From assembly GCF_047730065.1 (NCBI RefSeq), contig NZ_CP159829.1, positions 2,790,001 to 2,854,000 on the forward strand: a DNA stretch of 64,000 nucleotides, written 5' to 3'. Below the pieces are notes generated by a model. That model ran no database searches, was not told the origin of the DNA, and saw only the letters and a list, made by a program, of their open reading frames with translations. Shown here in pieces: positions 8,059-16,632 of the stretch (the first letter of the stretch is position 1; every line of letters starts with the position of its first letter). The translations under genes and the position numbers were made by a program. Origin of the DNA: Njordibacter sp028825405 (GTDB lineage Bacteria; Pseudomonadota; Gammaproteobacteria; Pseudomonadales; Balneatricaceae).

Positions 8059-8430
8059 ATGGCTTCTATTAAAATATTAGTCGTCGAAGATGACGACATC
8101 AACCGTGAGATCATTCATGAATTTCTCACCTTTGGTGAAGTCAATATTGACCTTGCTGCTGATGGTTTAGAAGCCATCAGTTGGGTAAAGAGTAATCAAT
8201 ATGACATCATTATTATGGACTTAATGATGCCTAACTTAGACGGTCTGGCTGCAACACGAATGATACGTACATTAGACGTAAACAATAGTGCTCAGGTGCC
8301 TATCATCGCTTCGACTGCGAGGGACCCCGCGACCGAATTAGCTCACTGGCAAGCCGCCGGCATTACTGATTACGTACACAAACCATTTTCTGAAGATGAG
8401 TTGTGGGCTGTTATCAACACCTATATTTAA
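8059..8430 (+). CDS. Stand-alone response regulator receiver protein
   Basis: This 123-residue CheY-like protein has only a receiver domain. The acidic pocket is DDD (11-13), the phosphoacceptor is Asp54 in IIMDLMMPNLDG, the switch Thr/Ser is at about 85-86 (STARD), and the conserved lysine is Lys108 in YVHKPF. There is no output domain and no histidine kinase next to it, so it is either an orphan that acts by protein contact or a shuttle in a phosphorelay. The sequence resembles receiver domains taken from hybrid kinases. Its stop lies one base from the stop of convergent rluA. Confidence 0.9.
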   Translation: MASIKILVVEDDDINREIIHEFLTFGEVNIDLAADGLEAISWVKSNQYDIIIMDLMMPNLDGLAATRMIRTLDVNNSAQVPIIASTARDPATELAHWQAAGITDYVHKPFSEDELWAVINTYI

Positions 8431-8431
8431 G

Positions 8432-9094
8432 CTAAAAAATGGTGGGGGCTGCGTGCGTCTGCATGACTCCAGTTGAAGGGTGCATAATGCTTAACTTCCA
8501 TGCGTGCAACTGTAATCGCTGGGCTTGAGCTAGTGCCTTTGGATGAGCATAAAACTCACAACCACTGATGGGATGGCCCAATTCTGCCATGTGCACTCGC
8601 AGTTGGTGTGAGCGCCCTGTCACTGGTTTTAGTAACACCCTAGTCTGTAATGATTCAGGCTTACGTTCTAACACTTCAAAACGGGTTAATGAGGGTTTAC
8701 CTAGCTCATGATCAACTATTTGTTTAGGTCGATTGGGCCAATCACAACGTAAGGGCAGATTAACTTCGCCAGTATCCTCTTGAAGCACACCATAAACCCA
8801 AGCTAAATACTGCTTTTGGGTTTGCCGTTCCTGAAACTGACGACTCAAAGCGGATAGGTTTGCCTTACCCCGGGCGAGCACCATCACTCCAGAAGTATCC
8901 ATATCTAAACGGTGAACAATATGAGCATCAGCATAATATTGTTGTACGCGTGTAATTAAGCAGTCTTTATTGAGTGGGTTTTTACCAGGGACAGATAATA
9001 GGCCACTGGGTTTATCCACCACTACAATATCTTCGTCTACATAAATAGTGGTGAACTGTTGAACACACAAAGGCACAATAAAGTCAGTCGTCAC
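8432..9094 (-). CDS. rluA: Dual-specificity rRNA/tRNA pseudouridine synthase RluA
   Basis: This 220-residue protein is close to E. coli RluA in length and sequence (about 219 residues there). RluA makes pseudouridine 746 in 23S rRNA and 32 in several tRNAs. Catalytic Asp64 lies in HRLDMDTSG. The motifs DKPSGLLSVPG, CDWPNRPKQ and KPVTGRSHQLRVHM are those of RluA rather than RluB/E or TruC. It has no S4 domain, as expected. Its start overlaps the end of the zinc-ribbon gene by 11 bases, making it the last gene of the nine-gene operon that begins with the carnitine pair. Confidence 0.93.
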   Translation of the reverse strand: MTTDFIVPLCVQQFTTIYVDEDIVVVDKPSGLLSVPGKNPLNKDCLITRVQQYYADAHIVHRLDMDTSGVMVLARGKANLSALSRQFQERQTQKQYLAWVYGVLQEDTGEVNLPLRCDWPNRPKQIVDHELGKPSLTRFEVLERKPESLQTRVLLKPVTGRSHQLRVHMAELGHPISGCEFYAHPKALAQAQRLQLHAWKLSIMHPSTGVMQTHAAPTIF

Positions 9095-9425
9095 TGGGTG
9101 TGACTCGATATCCAGAAGCCTCTAAGGTAACCGCTTTTGACTTGATATAAGCCAGACCCAAACCTATTACAACCAGCAGCACATAGCTCCAAAACCACAA
9201 CCGACTATAACCGTTTAATTGTACTAAACTAGTGATTAAACCCCCTAAAAAACCCAAGCTTAAATACCACAGCCACTGCTTGAATGTAGGCCCACTGCTG
9301 CTTGGCAAAATATAAAACGTACCACACTGGGGACAGCCATAAGCTTTTTCTGGGTCCCTATAATCCTCACACAACTGATTACGTGAAGTAATTTTAAACT
9401 CACAGTGTGAGCATATATTAGCCAT
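9084..9425 (-). CDS. Small zinc-ribbon membrane protein of unknown function
   Basis: This 113-residue protein has an N-terminal zinc ribbon (CSHC at about 5-8, then CPQC near 31-34) followed by two membrane spans (about 50-68 and 76-93) and a short cytoplasmic tail. I do not recognise a named family. Its ATG overlaps the stop of the GFA gene as TAATG, and its end overlaps the rluA start by 11 bases, so it is almost certainly translated. The two CxxC pairs suggest a structural zinc site at the membrane surface. Confidence 0.75.
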   Translation of the reverse strand: MANICSHCEFKITSRNQLCEDYRDPEKAYGCPQCGTFYILPSSSGPTFKQWLWYLSLGFLGGLITSLVQLNGYSRLWFWSYVLLVVIGLGLAYIKSKAVTLEASGYRVTPSDD

Positions 9426-9838
9426 TATTTAATCCTTGCTGTCATGCTAAAGCCACGGCGCTGTGGCAAAGCATCGGTTATTTCATAATAGTCAGCCTTG
9501 GCGTCCACATAAATATGCTCTACCAACTGCAATCCACTGGGTTGGTCTAAGGTGCCTGCAAAAATAGAAATACTGGATAGTTGTGTGTTGTCCCAGAATA
9601 AGTTTCCACCACATTCAAAGCAGAACCCACGCCGGATTCCTGGGGATGAAAAAAACCATTTAAGAGACTGTTCTTGCAGCAGTTCAAAGTCGTCTTTGTT
9701 GGCGGAGGTTGCAGCGACATGGTGTCCACTAGACTTTTGACATTGCCCACAGTGACAAGCTACCACAGGACGCAATGGCCCTGTGACGTTATATTTAACT
9801 GCGCCGCATAGGCAGCTTCCCGTCGCATTATTTGTCAT
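9425..9838 (-). CDS. GFA-family protein (CENP-V/GFA zinc fold)
   Basis: This 137-residue protein has the GFA fold named after glutathione-dependent formaldehyde-activating enzyme, although most members have no proven activity. The cysteine motifs are SCLCGAVKY near the N-terminus, then CHCGQCQK, and finally CFECGGNL, which together make the expected zinc sites. I use ATG 9838 because AGAGG lies upstream at good spacing; the frame is open to 9883. It overlaps the end of the PhyH gene by 11 bases. Its place in a carnitine-type operon hints at dealing with a one-carbon or aldehyde by-product, but that is inference. Confidence 0.85.
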   Translation of the reverse strand: MTNNATGSCLCGAVKYNVTGPLRPVVACHCGQCQKSSGHHVAATSANKDDFELLQEQSLKWFFSSPGIRRGFCFECGGNLFWDNTQLSSISIFAGTLDQPSGLQLVEHIYVDAKADYYEITDALPQRRGFSMTARIK

Positions 9839-10622
9839 TGTAATAAACCTCTGGAAACCAATCGAGTGGCATTTTATCACCATCTTTTTGTACTAGCCCA
9901 TCAAACGGTGGTGAAGTGGGTCCACCTCGGTTGATGTAACGCACGTCGTCACCCATGAAACGGGTAGAAAAAGCCCGCCGGCGGCTAGTTAACGAATTGC
10001 CTGGCGCGCCATGGACCGTTTTAAAGTTAAACAACACACAATCACCTAACTCTAATTTTGGCACCAAGATATTTTGCCTGCTATCAATCTCGGGCATATC
10101 CATATAATCTAAATCGCTTTGGTACCAAGGTTCATTGGTCGACCAACGGGTAGGTCGAACTAGCTTTGGCCAACGGTGAGACCCTAACACGACCTGTAGG
10201 CTGTTGGCTTTAGTCACGGCATCAAGGGGCACCCAATAACTCGCCGTTTGTTCGCCAGAAACGCAATAATAAGGCATATCTTGATGCCAAGGCGTGGCTT
10301 TAGCAGTGCCTGGTTCCTTCAGTAAGATATGCTCATGAAATACTTGGATGCGTTTTGAACGTGTGGCTTGGGCCGCAATTTCTGCGGCAGGCGACTCAGT
10401 AATCCAACGCTTAAACTCTTCAATACGCTGCCAGTTACAGTAATCTTCAAAAAATCTCCCCCCGTCACCTTGAGCCACATTTTCTCGACCATGCTCACTC
10501 GGATCAGCAAGCACTTTATCAAAACCAGTGACAAGACAATCAATCCAATCCTTAAACACACCTTTTATAACAATGGCACCATCACGCTCATAGTCTTGCA
10601 CTTGTGATTCACTCAAATACAT
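9828..10622 (-). CDS. Phytanoyl-CoA dioxygenase (PhyH) family oxygenase
   Basis: This 264-residue Fe(II)/2-oxoglutarate-dependent oxygenase is of the PhyH family, which also includes ectoine hydroxylase. The iron ligands are His and Asp of WHQDMPYY and a later His in FKTVHGAPGNS, followed by the 2-oxoglutarate-binding Arg in the RRRAFSTRF segment. Such enzymes hydroxylate or demethylate small carboxylates and amines. It lies in one operon with carnitine dehydrogenase and the dehydrocarnitine cleavage enzyme, 14 bp after the N-formylglutamate amidohydrolase-like gene. The substrate may therefore be a quaternary amine or a product of its breakdown; that is inferred from context only. Confidence 0.87.
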   Translation of the reverse strand: MYLSESQVQDYERDGAIVIKGVFKDWIDCLVTGFDKVLADPSEHGRENVAQGDGGRFFEDYCNWQRIEEFKRWITESPAAEIAAQATRSKRIQVFHEHILLKEPGTAKATPWHQDMPYYCVSGEQTASYWVPLDAVTKANSLQVVLGSHRWPKLVRPTRWSTNEPWYQSDLDYMDMPEIDSRQNILVPKLELGDCVLFNFKTVHGAPGNSLTSRRRAFSTRFMGDDVRYINRGGPTSPPFDGLVQKDGDKMPLDWFPEVYYNDK

Positions 10623-10636
10623 GGCTAAACCTCTTT

Positions 10637-11437
10637 TTACTGGGGCGTTAAATTGCAGCTGACAAGGGCTTCAATTAAGGCCTTGAGTTGAGGTTTAACT
10701 TGGGCACATTTTTTGTCATCAAGGGCATAGTCTTGCGTATCTTGCATATAAGTTGCTTGGGATAGCTCCAGCTGAAAAGCATGAACATGGTGACTTGGCT
10801 GGCCATAGCTGCGGGTAATATAGCCCCCCTTAAAACGCCCATTACTTATTTGAGTATAGTTTATATCAGAGATTGCGTGCTGCGCAGCTTGTAGAAGTTT
10901 GGCAGCACACGCCTTGCCATTATTAGTGCCCAGATTGAAATCTGGTAAGGTACCTTCAAAGAACATGGGGACTTGTGCTCGAATGGAATGTGCATCGAAT
11001 AAAATAGCATAGCCAAATTTTTGTTTAATGCGTGCCAATGCAGTAGCCAATTGTTGGTGGTAGGGGCGCCAAATGTATTCGATACAGGCCTGCTGATGGT
11101 CGGTATCTATGACTGTGCCAGGTTTGAACATGGACTTTTCATTGAACAGAATATGAGGAAACAAGCCTATGGTTTTACCTGCATAGAGTGGTTTATTGTC
11201 TTCTGGCCGATTAAGGTCAATGACATAACGTGAGTAATTGGCCTTGATCACGCCCACTCCCATAGCTTCTAAAAAGTCATACAGTTGTGGAATATGCCAA
11301 TCAGTATCGGGCAAAGCCAGAGCCTCTGACGTTAAGGTGTCTGCTACTGTGGGGGTGAGTTGCAACCCAGAGTGGGGCATACTCACCAGTAATGGTGAAG
11401 AGCCTTGAATAAAGTCGTAAGCTACTGAAAAAGTCAT
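10637..11437 (-). CDS. N-formylglutamate amidohydrolase family protein (HutG-like)
   Basis: This 266-residue protein is of the N-formylglutamate amidohydrolase family. HutG members cut N-formyl-L-glutamate to formate and glutamate in histidine breakdown. The opening PLLVSMPHSG, the DTDWHIPQLYDF segment, NRPEDNKPLY and LFDAHSIRA are family motifs, with His/Asp residues that would hold the metal. I start at ATG 11437, which overlaps the AEC transporter stop as ATGA; the frame continues upstream to 11476. No other histidine utilisation gene is nearby. In this operon it may remove a formyl or acyl group from something else. Confidence 0.85.
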   Translation of the reverse strand: MTFSVAYDFIQGSSPLLVSMPHSGLQLTPTVADTLTSEALALPDTDWHIPQLYDFLEAMGVGVIKANYSRYVIDLNRPEDNKPLYAGKTIGLFPHILFNEKSMFKPGTVIDTDHQQACIEYIWRPYHQQLATALARIKQKFGYAILFDAHSIRAQVPMFFEGTLPDFNLGTNNGKACAAKLLQAAQHAISDINYTQISNGRFKGGYITRSYGQPSHHVHAFQLELSQATYMQDTQDYALDDKKCAQVKPQLKALIEALVSCNLTPQ

Positions 11438-12381
11438 AGTACTAAGCCTGTGAGGTGTATCGCCAAACTGGTCCAAAACGTTAACCCTATCAAGCTGGCT
11501 AGGGTTTGCAAAGTAATAATATCAGCCATGAGTTTGGCGTTACCACCCATCTGTTGAATAAATGGATAGGCCGATACCGCCGTTGGCAAGGCTCCAAACA
11601 CCACCAAACACACAGTTACTAAAGGACTCAGATTAAACCACCATGCACCACCTAATAGCAGTGCTGGAAAAACTAACAACTTGGCACTGAGGGCCGCAGC
11701 CAAAGTGGGCCAGCGCCCTCTTAAGGAGCTCATCTTCAAACTAGCCCCCACACCAAGCAGCAGTATAGGTAGGGCTGCACGACTGACAAGGTCCATTGAT
11801 TGATCCAGTATAGTGGGTATAGAGATGGAGAGCACATTAAGCAAAAGACCAATAGCCACGGCAACAAGCATGGGGTTACGCAAGAGTTCTTTGATAATTA
11901 AAGTAGACAAGAATTGCTCTTGGGGTTGGTTTTTACGCACTAGCAAACTGACCGAAAGTACCGACAAAACATTGGTAGACGGCATCAGCACCGCAATCAT
12001 TAAAGCACCCATTTCTTGCCCAGGCAAACCAAATATATCCACCAAAACAGCCAAGCCAATAAAACCATTGTGGCGTATGCCTCCTTGAGTAAGGGCTGCA
12101 GTCGAGGCCCCATCTTGACCTAGTAATCGAGCCACCAGCACGCAATAAATCAGTATTAATATCAGTGCCACAGTGAAGATGGTAAACAAGGGTAAGAGCA
12201 AGCCTGTATCAATAGTGGCGTGAGCTAGCGTGTGCACAATCAGCACTGGGAATAGTACCCAGTAGGATAGCTTGGAGATACCTTGCCAAAAAAGAGAGTC
12301 TGTCAGCAGTTTTTTAGAGAGGCCGTAGCCTAATAGCATTACCAGCAAAATAGAGCTGACAATGGGAAAAATAGTAGTCAT
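11434..12381 (-). CDS. AEC (auxin efflux carrier) family transporter
   Basis: This 315-residue inner-membrane transporter of the AEC family has about ten hydrophobic segments in two similar halves, with the usual polar break in the middle. Bacterial AEC members move small organic acids such as malate or malonate. Motifs seen are the GGIRHNGFIGLAVL segment in the first half and LLGVGASL in the second. It lies 55 bp after the carnitine dehydrogenase gene and overlaps the HutG-like gene by four bases, so it should handle a substrate or product of this operon. Direction of transport is unknown. Confidence 0.87.
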   Translation of the reverse strand: MTTIFPIVSSILLVMLLGYGLSKKLLTDSLFWQGISKLSYWVLFPVLIVHTLAHATIDTGLLLPLFTIFTVALILILIYCVLVARLLGQDGASTAALTQGGIRHNGFIGLAVLVDIFGLPGQEMGALMIAVLMPSTNVLSVLSVSLLVRKNQPQEQFLSTLIIKELLRNPMLVAVAIGLLLNVLSISIPTILDQSMDLVSRAALPILLLGVGASLKMSSLRGRWPTLAAALSAKLLVFPALLLGGAWWFNLSPLVTVCLVVFGALPTAVSAYPFIQQMGGNAKLMADIITLQTLASLIGLTFWTSLAIHLTGLVL

Positions 12382-12436
12382 TAAATAAGCCAGTACAACG
12401 GATATATAGGGCTATCATACCAGTTTAAACACTCAT

Positions 12437-13447
12437 CTAGCCCAACTGTTTTAAGCGCTCATCGTGTTGATTTAATAATTCACCCACACCCCAATTATTG
12501 TCTTTTTGCACACGCATAATACCAATAAGGTTTTTGTCACGAATGCGCTCAAGCTCGCGAATAGAATGATGCCCCGATTGCTCATCAGACTGCTGAGCAA
12601 TGGTAGCAATGAGTTCATCCGTGAGTTCGGGCACATCCATTAACTTGGTCCATGGCCACTCTAAACAAGGCCCAAACTGAGCAATAAAATGCGCCATACC
12701 AGCCTCACCACCAGCTATGCGATAGGTTTCAAACAGACCCATTTGTGCCCAACGCAACCCAAAGCCATAACGAATGGCATCGTCTATCTCTGTGGTTGTA
12801 GCAATGCCATCTTTGATCATCCACAAGCCTTCACGCCATACTGCTTCTAAAAAACGATCAGCAATATGGGCATCAATTTCTTTACGCACATGCAGCGGCT
12901 TCATACCCACACTGGTTAGCAGGTCTTTGGCCTGCTCTATAATGTCTGGGCTGTTAGCTGGACTAGGCACTAGCTCTACTAAGGGTAAAAGGTACACTGG
13001 ATTAAATGGGTGGGCCACCATAATTTGGGCCGGCCTTAGGGCATTTTCTTGCAATTGTGAAGGCTTAAAGCCAGAGGTCGACGAACCGATAATGGCCTTT
13101 TTTGCACACGCTGCCTGTACTTGGGCAAACACCTTATGCTTAATGTCTAAACGTTCTGGCACACTCTCTTGAATCCAATCGGCATTAGTTACGGCCGTTT
13201 CAAGGCTCTCACAGAAAGTGAGCGTACCTTCCGTGGGCATGGTCACATCAGCTAGCTGAGGTAGGGCGTCGCGAGCATTGTCAAGTACCGCAGCCAATTT
13301 GCGCTGCGCATCAGCTGCGGGGTCATACACATTAACATCCCAACCGTGCAGCAAAAACCGCGCTACCCAGCCACCACCAATGACACCACCACCGATACAA
13401 GCAGCCGTTTTTTGGCGCTTATTGGGTTTATTAACAATATTGGTCAT
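12437..13447 (-). CDS. lcdH: L-carnitine 3-dehydrogenase (3-hydroxyacyl-CoA dehydrogenase fold)
   Basis: This 336-residue NAD-dependent enzyme should oxidise L-carnitine to 3-dehydrocarnitine. An N-terminal Rossmann fold opens with CIGGGVIGGGWVARFL; the catalytic region holds SSTSGFKPSQL and VAHPFNPVYLLPLVE, where the His is the active-site base. The C-terminal 3HCDH domain reads IADRFLEAVWREGLWMIKDG. Some relatives carry a fused C-terminal thioesterase; this one does not. Its ATG overlaps the stop of the BKACE gene as ATGA. The neighbouring BKACE gene makes carnitine, or a close 3-hydroxy-4-trimethylammonio acid, the best substrate guess. Confidence 0.85.
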   Translation of the reverse strand: MTNIVNKPNKRQKTAACIGGGVIGGGWVARFLLHGWDVNVYDPAADAQRKLAAVLDNARDALPQLADVTMPTEGTLTFCESLETAVTNADWIQESVPERLDIKHKVFAQVQAACAKKAIIGSSTSGFKPSQLQENALRPAQIMVAHPFNPVYLLPLVELVPSPANSPDIIEQAKDLLTSVGMKPLHVRKEIDAHIADRFLEAVWREGLWMIKDGIATTTEIDDAIRYGFGLRWAQMGLFETYRIAGGEAGMAHFIAQFGPCLEWPWTKLMDVPELTDELIATIAQQSDEQSGHHSIRELERIRDKNLIGIMRVQKDNNWGVGELLNQHDERLKQLG

Positions 13448-14355
13448 GCTAAAGGCGCTCTTTTTTCTACCTTAATCAGTTCACGCACCTGTGTTGGTGT
13501 CATTAAGGTAGAGCCCATGTTAGTGGCGATGGTTGCAGCCCGTTCAACCAGTTGCGCATTAGTTGCCAAGACCCCTTTTTGTAACCAAATATTATCTTCT
13601 AAGCCTACCCGAATATGGCCCCCAGACAATACTGTAGCGGCCACGTAATTCATTTGATTACGACCAATAGAAAAGGCCGACCTGACCCAGTCTGTAGGCA
13701 CATTGTTAACCATAGCCATAAAGGTATTGAGATCATCTGGCGCACCCCAAGGAATACCCATACACAATTGCACCATCACTGGCTCAGTAATTAGTCCTTC
13801 TTCTACCAATTTTTTAGCCAACCATAAATGACCCGTATCAAAGGCTTCAATCTCAATACGGGCGCCCATGGCAGTCATCTTCTCTGCCATCGCCCGCAAC
13901 ATGCCTGGGGTATTAGTCATCACGTAATCTGCTTCTGCAAAGTTCATGGTGCCACAATCTAACGTGCATATTTCTGGCTGACACTGGCGTATGTGTTCTA
14001 CCCGCTCACTGGCCCCCACCATATCTGTTGAGGCCTGCAAAGGTAATGGATTTTCTGCATCACCAAACACGATATCGCCACCCATACCCGCAGTAAGATT
14101 AAGTACTACATCTACTTCTGCAGCCCGAATACGTTCGGTGAGTTCTTTATATAAATCTAAGCGGCGACTTGGCACACCCGTTGCTGGGTCACGCACATGA
14201 CAATGCACTATGGCAGCGCCCGCCTTAGCCGCATCAATGGCACTGTTGGCAATTTCTTCAGGGCTACGAGGCACATGGTGAGAGCGGTCTTGAGAACTGC
14301 CAGACCCAGTTACAGCGCAGGTAATAAAAACATTTTGACTTGCCTGTAATGGCAT
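13444..14355 (-). CDS. BKACE family beta-keto acid cleavage enzyme (dehydrocarnitine cleavage)
   Basis: This 303-residue zinc enzyme of the BKACE family (first known as 3-keto-5-aminohexanoate cleavage enzyme) condenses a beta-keto acid with acetyl-CoA to give acetoacetate and a new CoA thioester. Seen are FITCAVTGSG at the N-terminus, the metal-binding IVHCHVRDPATG segment, SLDCGTMNF-like LDCGTMNF, and the late SGGHIRVGLEDN motif. Paired with carnitine dehydrogenase, its substrate should be 3-dehydrocarnitine, giving betainyl-CoA. The start at 14355 is set by GGAG seven bases upstream; the frame continues to a TTG at 14367. It is the first gene of the nine-gene operon. Confidence 0.87.
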   Translation of the reverse strand: MPLQASQNVFITCAVTGSGSSQDRSHHVPRSPEEIANSAIDAAKAGAAIVHCHVRDPATGVPSRRLDLYKELTERIRAAEVDVVLNLTAGMGGDIVFGDAENPLPLQASTDMVGASERVEHIRQCQPEICTLDCGTMNFAEADYVMTNTPGMLRAMAEKMTAMGARIEIEAFDTGHLWLAKKLVEEGLITEPVMVQLCMGIPWGAPDDLNTFMAMVNNVPTDWVRSAFSIGRNQMNYVAATVLSGGHIRVGLEDNIWLQKGVLATNAQLVERAATIATNMGSTLMTPTQVRELIKVEKRAPLA

Positions 14356-14578
14356 AAATAGCTCCAAAAAAGGGTGTTGATTGAATAGGCGCCCATGATG
14401 GCATTGTCCATCCCTGTTTAATTGATATTTTAGGAGTAATTGTTATTTAATACCGAACAGTTTATGTCTTTTCAGTGTTTCTCATGGTACAGATTTTATA
14501 CTGGTTTGAACTGAGTTTGTCGGGGTATACTAATATTTCAATGTACTTAATTAACACTTTATTAGTGGAGAAATGAAA

Positions 14579-14857
14579 ATGGCTAGATACGTTATTGAGC
14601 GAGATATTCCAGCAATCGGTTCGTCAACCCATGAAGAAATGAAAATGGCAGCTCGTATGTCAATTTCAGTGTTGCAGGACATGAAAAAAGAAAATAAAGA
14701 TATTGAGTGGGAACATTCATACATTACTGCCAATAAATCCTTTTGTATTTACAATACCTCTGATCCAGATCTAATTATGGAGCATGGTAAACGTAGTGGT
14801 TATCCTGTCACATTGGTGACCAGAACAACCTATTTGGTGAATCCTTTAGCACTATAG
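14579..14857 (+). CDS. DUF4242 family small protein
   Basis: This protein of 92 residues resembles DUF4242 members, small ferredoxin-like-fold proteins that open with RYVIERDIP and are thought by some to bind nickel. Function is unknown. Two ATGs lie six bases apart (14573 and 14579). GGAG at 14565-14568 is too close to the first and well placed for the second, so I chose 14579. It is a single gene: the carnitine operon runs away from it and the SGNH hydrolase begins 200 bp later. That 200 bp gap has no gene I trust. Confidence 0.7.
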   Translation: MARYVIERDIPAIGSSTHEEMKMAARMSISVLQDMKKENKDIEWEHSYITANKSFCIYNTSDPDLIMEHGKRSGYPVTLVTRTTYLVNPLAL

Positions 14858-15057
14858 TTGACCGTTCAACATGAACTTAAACATCGCTATTATCACCATC
14901 TAAATAGCTTAAGTCTTACCCGCCAACCCAAGTTTGATAACCGAACATGGGGTGCGGCGGTCAAGGCGCACAAAACTACAGCGGTTATCTACGCAATGTA
15001 GCTACATCATTAGTGGTGTAAATAAGTGATGGATTCTCGGCAGTTGAAGGACCTTTG

Positions 15058-15741
15058 ATGAAGTCGATTTTAGTTTATGGAGATTCCCTTGTTTGGGGGC
15101 GCAATGCGAGCCAAAAGAACCGCCACTCTTTCGATGATCGTTGGCCAAATGTTCTTGCTACGAGTTTAATAGACGTGACCGTTTGGGAAGCTGGCCTCGG
15201 AGGACGGACCACCGATCTTGAATATGCAGGCAGACCTGGGCGAAATGGCTTACAACACTTACCTGTTGCATTGCTCCAAGCCGCCCCATTGGACCTTGTT
15301 ATTTTAGCACTTGGGACGAATGATCTCTTTGCAGACGCTGAACGCAAGCCAGAGGATACCGCCGATGCGATGCGAACCTTAATTGCAACAGTTAGGGATT
15401 TACCATCCATTTCAGGCAGTTCTGTACCCAATACAAATCCACCTAAAGTGATGATTGTCTCTCCTCCAAATTGTTTGCCATTGTCTTCAGTAACTGGAGC
15501 AGGTTTTCCCGAATTGAATAACCTCACCCAATGGTTACCTGAACTGACTAAGCTTTATGTGAAACTTTCTATTGAGCAGGGTACTTACTTCGCAGATGCT
15601 ACCAAACTTTGTGACCCAGACCCTGTGGATGGATTGCATCTGGATGTTGAAAATACCCATAAATTGGGGCTTGGTATTGCAAAAATACTTGCCCTAGAAG
15701 GATGCGCCAACTTTATTAGCCGCCAAGACGACAAACTCTAA
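15058..15741 (+). CDS. SGNH/GDSL hydrolase (arylesterase-like)
   Basis: This 227-residue serine esterase has the SGNH fold: YGDSLVWG with the nucleophile Ser near residue 10, GLGGRTT with the oxyanion Gly, LALGTNDLF with the Asn, and DGLHLD with the catalytic Asp and His. This matches the arylesterase/acyl-CoA thioesterase I group. There is no signal peptide, so it acts in the cytoplasm. The ATG at 15058 has GAAGGA six bases upstream; the frame also opens one codon earlier with TTG. Substrate is unknown. It ends about 140 bp before the SOS box of the next operon. Confidence 0.87.
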   Translation: MKSILVYGDSLVWGRNASQKNRHSFDDRWPNVLATSLIDVTVWEAGLGGRTTDLEYAGRPGRNGLQHLPVALLQAAPLDLVILALGTNDLFADAERKPEDTADAMRTLIATVRDLPSISGSSVPNTNPPKVMIVSPPNCLPLSSVTGAGFPELNNLTQWLPELTKLYVKLSIEQGTYFADATKLCDPDPVDGLHLDVENTHKLGLGIAKILALEGCANFISRQDDKL

Positions 15742-15854
15742 AGTAACCCTACCTTAAGCCTTATGTTGGCAATGTCTTTGGCCTTGTAACAGCCCCCTAC
15801 TCAAGTTATATGAGAACTCAACTGTGTCTATGCAAGGGCTAAACAGTTTTTCCC

Positions 15855-15901
15855 TTGACCTGAGCTAAAAACATGTCAGAATACTGTATATACATACAGT
15901 A
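15855..15901 (+). promoter_or_regulatory. LexA (SOS) box and promoter of the imuA-imuB-dnaE2 cassette
   Basis: The 20-base site at 15882-15901 carries CTGT (15884-15887) and ACAG (15896-15899) spaced eight bases apart over an A/T-rich centre, a near-consensus gammaproteobacterial LexA box, 26 bases before the imuA start. TTGACC at 15855-15860 makes a good -35, and GAATAC at 15879-15884, 18 bases on, could be the -10, so LexA would cover the promoter. Confidence 0.9.
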
Positions 15902-15927
15902 TTTTTGGTTTTACTATTGGTTTTATT

Positions 15928-16629
15928 ATGGTTCTCCTACAACTCGAAAAAGAACGTTTAATTTGGCGAGCTCGGCAAGTGGCTGGCCCAGATCATCGCC
16001 GTCAAAGTAGCTTTTACCCCAACTTAGATGCCCACTTACAAGGGGGTTGGCCCCAAACTGGATTGGTGGAGTTAGCCTGTGGCCCTATCGGTATTGGTGA
16101 ACTACGTTTATTATTACCTCTACTAGCCCAAGCTCAGTCACGTTTACAAGTATGGATTAATCCACCCGCAGAACTCAATGGCCAAGCTTTAGCACAACAT
16201 GGCATTGATCTAAGCCAAACTTTATTAATCCGCTGCCAAAACCCTCAACAAGCCCTGTGGAGTGCCGAGCAAAGTCTTAATAGTGGGTGCTGTAGCCACC
16301 TTATTTTATGGGCACCTAAGCTCACTGCACCCCAAGCAAAACGCTTACAAGTATCAGCCAAAGACAATCAAGCCCTCATATTTTGGTTAAATTCTCAAGC
16401 CGAACCTAGCACCAGTGCTTTACCCGTGAGTGCGCGTTTATCGCTCTCCCCACTAGCTACAGGGCTGCGCCTACAAATTCATAAGTACCAAGGCCAGTGG
16501 CCCCAACACCCATGTCAGGTAGATATGCATGCATTGTGGCCCTCTTTAGCGGTGCCATCTCATGGGCCTACTCATTTAGCCAAGGCTCCAATAAACAATA
16601 TTGTGGCATTGCCATTACAGTTGCGGTGA
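15928..16629 (+). CDS. imuA: ImuA, SOS mutagenesis cassette protein (SulA/RecA-like)
   Basis: This 233-residue member of the ImuA family is a RecA-like accessory protein of the mutasome. The N-terminal part reads LIWRARQV then GGWPQTGLVELACGP, where the glycine-rich stretch stands in for a P-loop but lacks the full GxxxxGK[ST] motif. A typical LLRCQNP-like strand (LLIRCQNPQQALWSAEQ) follows. The gene opens the LexA-controlled operon and is followed by imuB after three bases. No good Shine-Dalgarno precedes the ATG. It is needed for damage-induced mutagenesis in systems where it has been studied. Confidence 0.9.
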   Translation: MVLLQLEKERLIWRARQVAGPDHRRQSSFYPNLDAHLQGGWPQTGLVELACGPIGIGELRLLLPLLAQAQSRLQVWINPPAELNGQALAQHGIDLSQTLLIRCQNPQQALWSAEQSLNSGCCSHLILWAPKLTAPQAKRLQVSAKDNQALIFWLNSQAEPSTSALPVSARLSLSPLATGLRLQIHKYQGQWPQHPCQVDMHALWPSLAVPSHGPTHLAKAPINNIVALPLQLR

Positions 16630-16632
16630 TGC

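Noticed and set aside
12774..13172. 132-residue ORF antisense to the carnitine dehydrogenase gene
   Set aside because: It mirrors the coding frame of a well-supported gene, is rich in Ser/Thr/Ala as antisense frames are, and has no motif.
14858..15001. 47-codon ORF starting with TTG directly after the DUF4242 stop codon
   Set aside because: No ribosome site, no recognised motif and rare start codon; could be a decayed gene end but the evidence is too thin.
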